64,000 nucleotides of DNA from SZUA-37 sp964472525 (GTDB lineage Bacteria > Pseudomonadota > Gammaproteobacteria > UBA6429 > Thiohalophilaceae). A program made the position numbers and the translations under genes. Below are positions 62,958 through 64,000 of the stretch, piece after piece. The stretch is from assembly GCA_964472525.1 (NCBI GenBank), contig CAYYLL010000009.1, forward strand, positions 28,670 to 92,669, read 5' to 3'. How positions within the stretch are numbered: position 1 is the stretch's first letter; each line of letters starts with the position of its first letter. The notes under the pieces were generated by a model, which was not told the DNA's origin, ran no database searches, and saw only the letters and a list, made by a program, of their open reading frames with translations.

Positions 62958-63558
62958 TTACATTATAAAATATCTTGTGTTATCAATACTTATTGCGATA
63001 AGCATTGGCTGTTCACAACTTCCTGAAACTAGCGATGATACTACAACAAACACTGCCGACAATAATCCATTAAGCACTGACGACTTAAATAACTATAAAA
63101 AAGCATTATATTCATTGCGGGATAACGATTTAACAAAAGCAGAAGTATTGTTAATGAATGTAACAAAACGACACCCCAACCTAGCAGGACCACACGCAAA
63201 TATTGGCTTAATTTACTACAAGCAAGGTAAAATTAAAAAAGCAACACAATCATTGAATAAAGTGATTCAACTCAACCCACGAAACCCATATGCCTATAAT
63301 TTGTTAGGTATTATTAAGAATGACAAAGGTGATTTTTTAGGTGCAGAAAAATATTTTTTACTAGCCATAAAATACAAGAAGGATTATGCAAAGGCACAAT
63401 ATAATATAGCTTTACTTTATGACATCTACTTCCACAAGATCCAAGAATCTATCAACCACTATCAGCAATATCTAAATATTATCAAAGAAAAAGGCATAAA
63501 AGACAAACAAACCCGCGACTGGGTTAAACAACTACAAAGCTCACTAAAACAAGGATGA
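62944..63558 (+). CDS. TPR-repeat lipoprotein
   Basis: A 204-residue lipoprotein with signal peptide and lipobox ISIGC (Cys23), a short Asp/Thr/Asn-rich linker, then about three TPR units (NNYKKALYSLRDNDLTKAEV; PHANIGLIYYKQGKIKKATQ; AYNLLGIIKNDKGDFLGAEK). It overlaps the preceding gene by 14 nt and the next by 4 nt (ATGA), so the last genes form a coupled unit. Pilus-assembly lipoproteins of the PilF type have a similar shape, but no pilus genes are near; context favours the envelope machine of this locus. Confidence 0.8.
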   Translation: MYSTNYIIKYLVLSILIAISIGCSQLPETSDDTTTNTADNNPLSTDDLNNYKKALYSLRDNDLTKAEVLLMNVTKRHPNLAGPHANIGLIYYKQGKIKKATQSLNKVIQLNPRNPYAYNLLGIIKNDKGDFLGAEKYFLLAIKYKKDYAKAQYNIALLYDIYFHKIQESINHYQQYLNIIKEKGIKDKQTRDWVKQLQSSLKQG

Positions 63559-63827
63559 ATGCCATGTACAAATTAATGTTGAAAATATTACTAATAATTA
63601 ATATTGTCATAGCACCTATATTTTATAACATGACACAAGCCGATATTGAAATTAAAATGGATACGACGACCATTAAAGGCAATACTGAATTACCAAAAAT
63701 ATTATATATTGTCCCTTGGCAAACGATAAAACATTCAAAACAAAATGAACAGCAATTTGTTATTCATAGTTTGTATGGTGACTTGTTTGATCCTGTATTA
63801 CGAAAACAAATTGTAGCCATACATTAA
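63555..63827 (+). CDS. Small exported protein of unknown function
   Basis: A 90-residue protein with an N-terminal signal peptide (LKILLIINIVIAPIFYNM) and a short mature domain of about 60 residues containing ELPKILYIVPWQTIKH and LYGDLFDPVLRKQI. Its start overlaps the previous stop (ATGA); an ATG three codons later is also possible. It ends the rightward arm. I do not recognise the family, but the compact ELPK...YIVPW and FDP pieces look like conserved patches rather than random sequence. Confidence 0.65.
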   Translation: MNAMYKLMLKILLIINIVIAPIFYNMTQADIEIKMDTTTIKGNTELPKILYIVPWQTIKHSKQNEQQFVIHSLYGDLFDPVLRKQIVAIH

Positions 63828-63896
63828 TAATACCATTATCACCTCCTAAGTATGTCAGTATTATAAGCTATAATATGTAAAAGTTTATACCAAATC

Positions 63897-64000
63897 TGAT
63901 GTAATCCCCCCGAAAATAAAAGGAGTTTTAAGTAGAGAATTCTCGTAAACTAAGAACAGGCGTTTTCTATGAAAAAATCACGTTACACTGACAGTCAGAT
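63897..64000 (+). mobile_element. Left end of an IS3-family insertion sequence (truncated by window)
   Basis: A transposase start typical of the IS3 family (see next entry) is preceded by TGATGTAATCCCCCCGAAAA at 63897, the TG-plus-C-run look of IS3 left inverted repeats. The exact end is an estimate, since the right end is outside the window. A perfect 10-bp palindrome GAGAATTCTC lies at 63935-63944. The element abuts the end of the T6SS/TPR arm. Confidence 0.6.
63969..64000 (+). CDS. IS3-family transposase OrfA, N-terminus only
   Basis: Ten codons are visible from an ATG at 63969: MKKSRYTDSQ, then Ile as the likely next residue. This is the well-known opening of IS3-family OrfA helix-turn-helix proteins (the MKKSRF-type start of the IS407/IS1400 group). 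The rest is outside the window, so completeness cannot be judged. Confidence 0.7.
   Translation, partial: MKKSRYTDSQ

Overview
The window looks like a piece of a chromosome from a gammaproteobacterium of fairly low GC content (by eye). The housekeeping synteny points this way: the block rne - rluC - HAD phosphatase - S49 peptidase - maf ... yceD - rpmF - plsX - fabH - fabD - fabG - acpP - fabF - pab genes - mltG - tmk - holB - pilZ - tatD is the classical gammaproteobacterial order, and RNase E and the fatty-acid enzymes keep E. coli-like catalytic residues at nearly identical positions. I cannot name the genus from sequence alone.

Layout. (1) 1-110: start of a leftward gene for an exported protein, cut by the window edge. 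(2) 461-8488, rightward: a fatty-acid degradation operon (FadE-type acyl-CoA dehydrogenase, thiolase, fused hydratase/3-hydroxyacyl-CoA dehydrogenase, long-chain acyl-CoA ligase, YciA thioesterase). (3) 8506-21444, leftward: fatty-acid and phospholipid synthesis together with folate (pabBC), cell wall (mltG) and replication (tmk, holB) genes. Degradation and synthesis therefore converge at about 8.5 kb. (4) 21721-25615, rightward: a two-subunit pyruvate carboxylase inserted between yceD and maf. (5) 25642-28279 leftward and 28798-31356 rightward: S49 peptidase, HAD phosphatase and RluC, then RNase E with a long leader and a strong bidirectional terminator. (6) 31426-31920: a low-molecular-weight protein tyrosine phosphatase.

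(7) 32100-63827 is one large accessory locus built as two divergent transcription units around a 400-bp intergenic region (47188-47587). It encodes a nearly complete type VI secretion system (T6SS). The leftward arm is tagH(fha)-tssJ-tssK-tssL-tssM-tagF-pppA-ppkA, continuing without a real break into a 71-residue protein, ExbB, two ExbD proteins and a TonB/AgmX-like protein. The rightward arm is tssA-tssB-tssC, a second tssC, tssE-tssF-tssG and tssH(clpV), continuing into three exported TPR proteins (two of them lipoproteins) and a small exported protein. Hcp (tssD), VgrG (tssI) and PAAR are absent, so tube and spike must be encoded elsewhere. PpkA is a kinase - membrane segment - FGE-sulfatase fusion, and the phospho-relay partners PppA, FHA protein and TagF are all present, so the system is probably controlled post-translationally by threonine phosphorylation. 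The ExbB/ExbD/AgmX proteins at one end and the TPR/lipoprotein set at the other look like the two halves of a proton-driven Tol/TonB/Agl-like envelope machine wrapped around the T6SS. This is the most interesting feature of the window.

(8) 63897-64000: the left edge of an IS3-family insertion sequence, cut by the window end. Non-coding structure of note includes two copies of a multi-hairpin repeat (17317-17437, 21566-21657), a perfect 29-bp inverted repeat between tssG and tssH, an intra-operon hairpin after tssC, and hairpins after acpP, rpmF and rne. I saw no tRNA, rRNA or CRISPR array.
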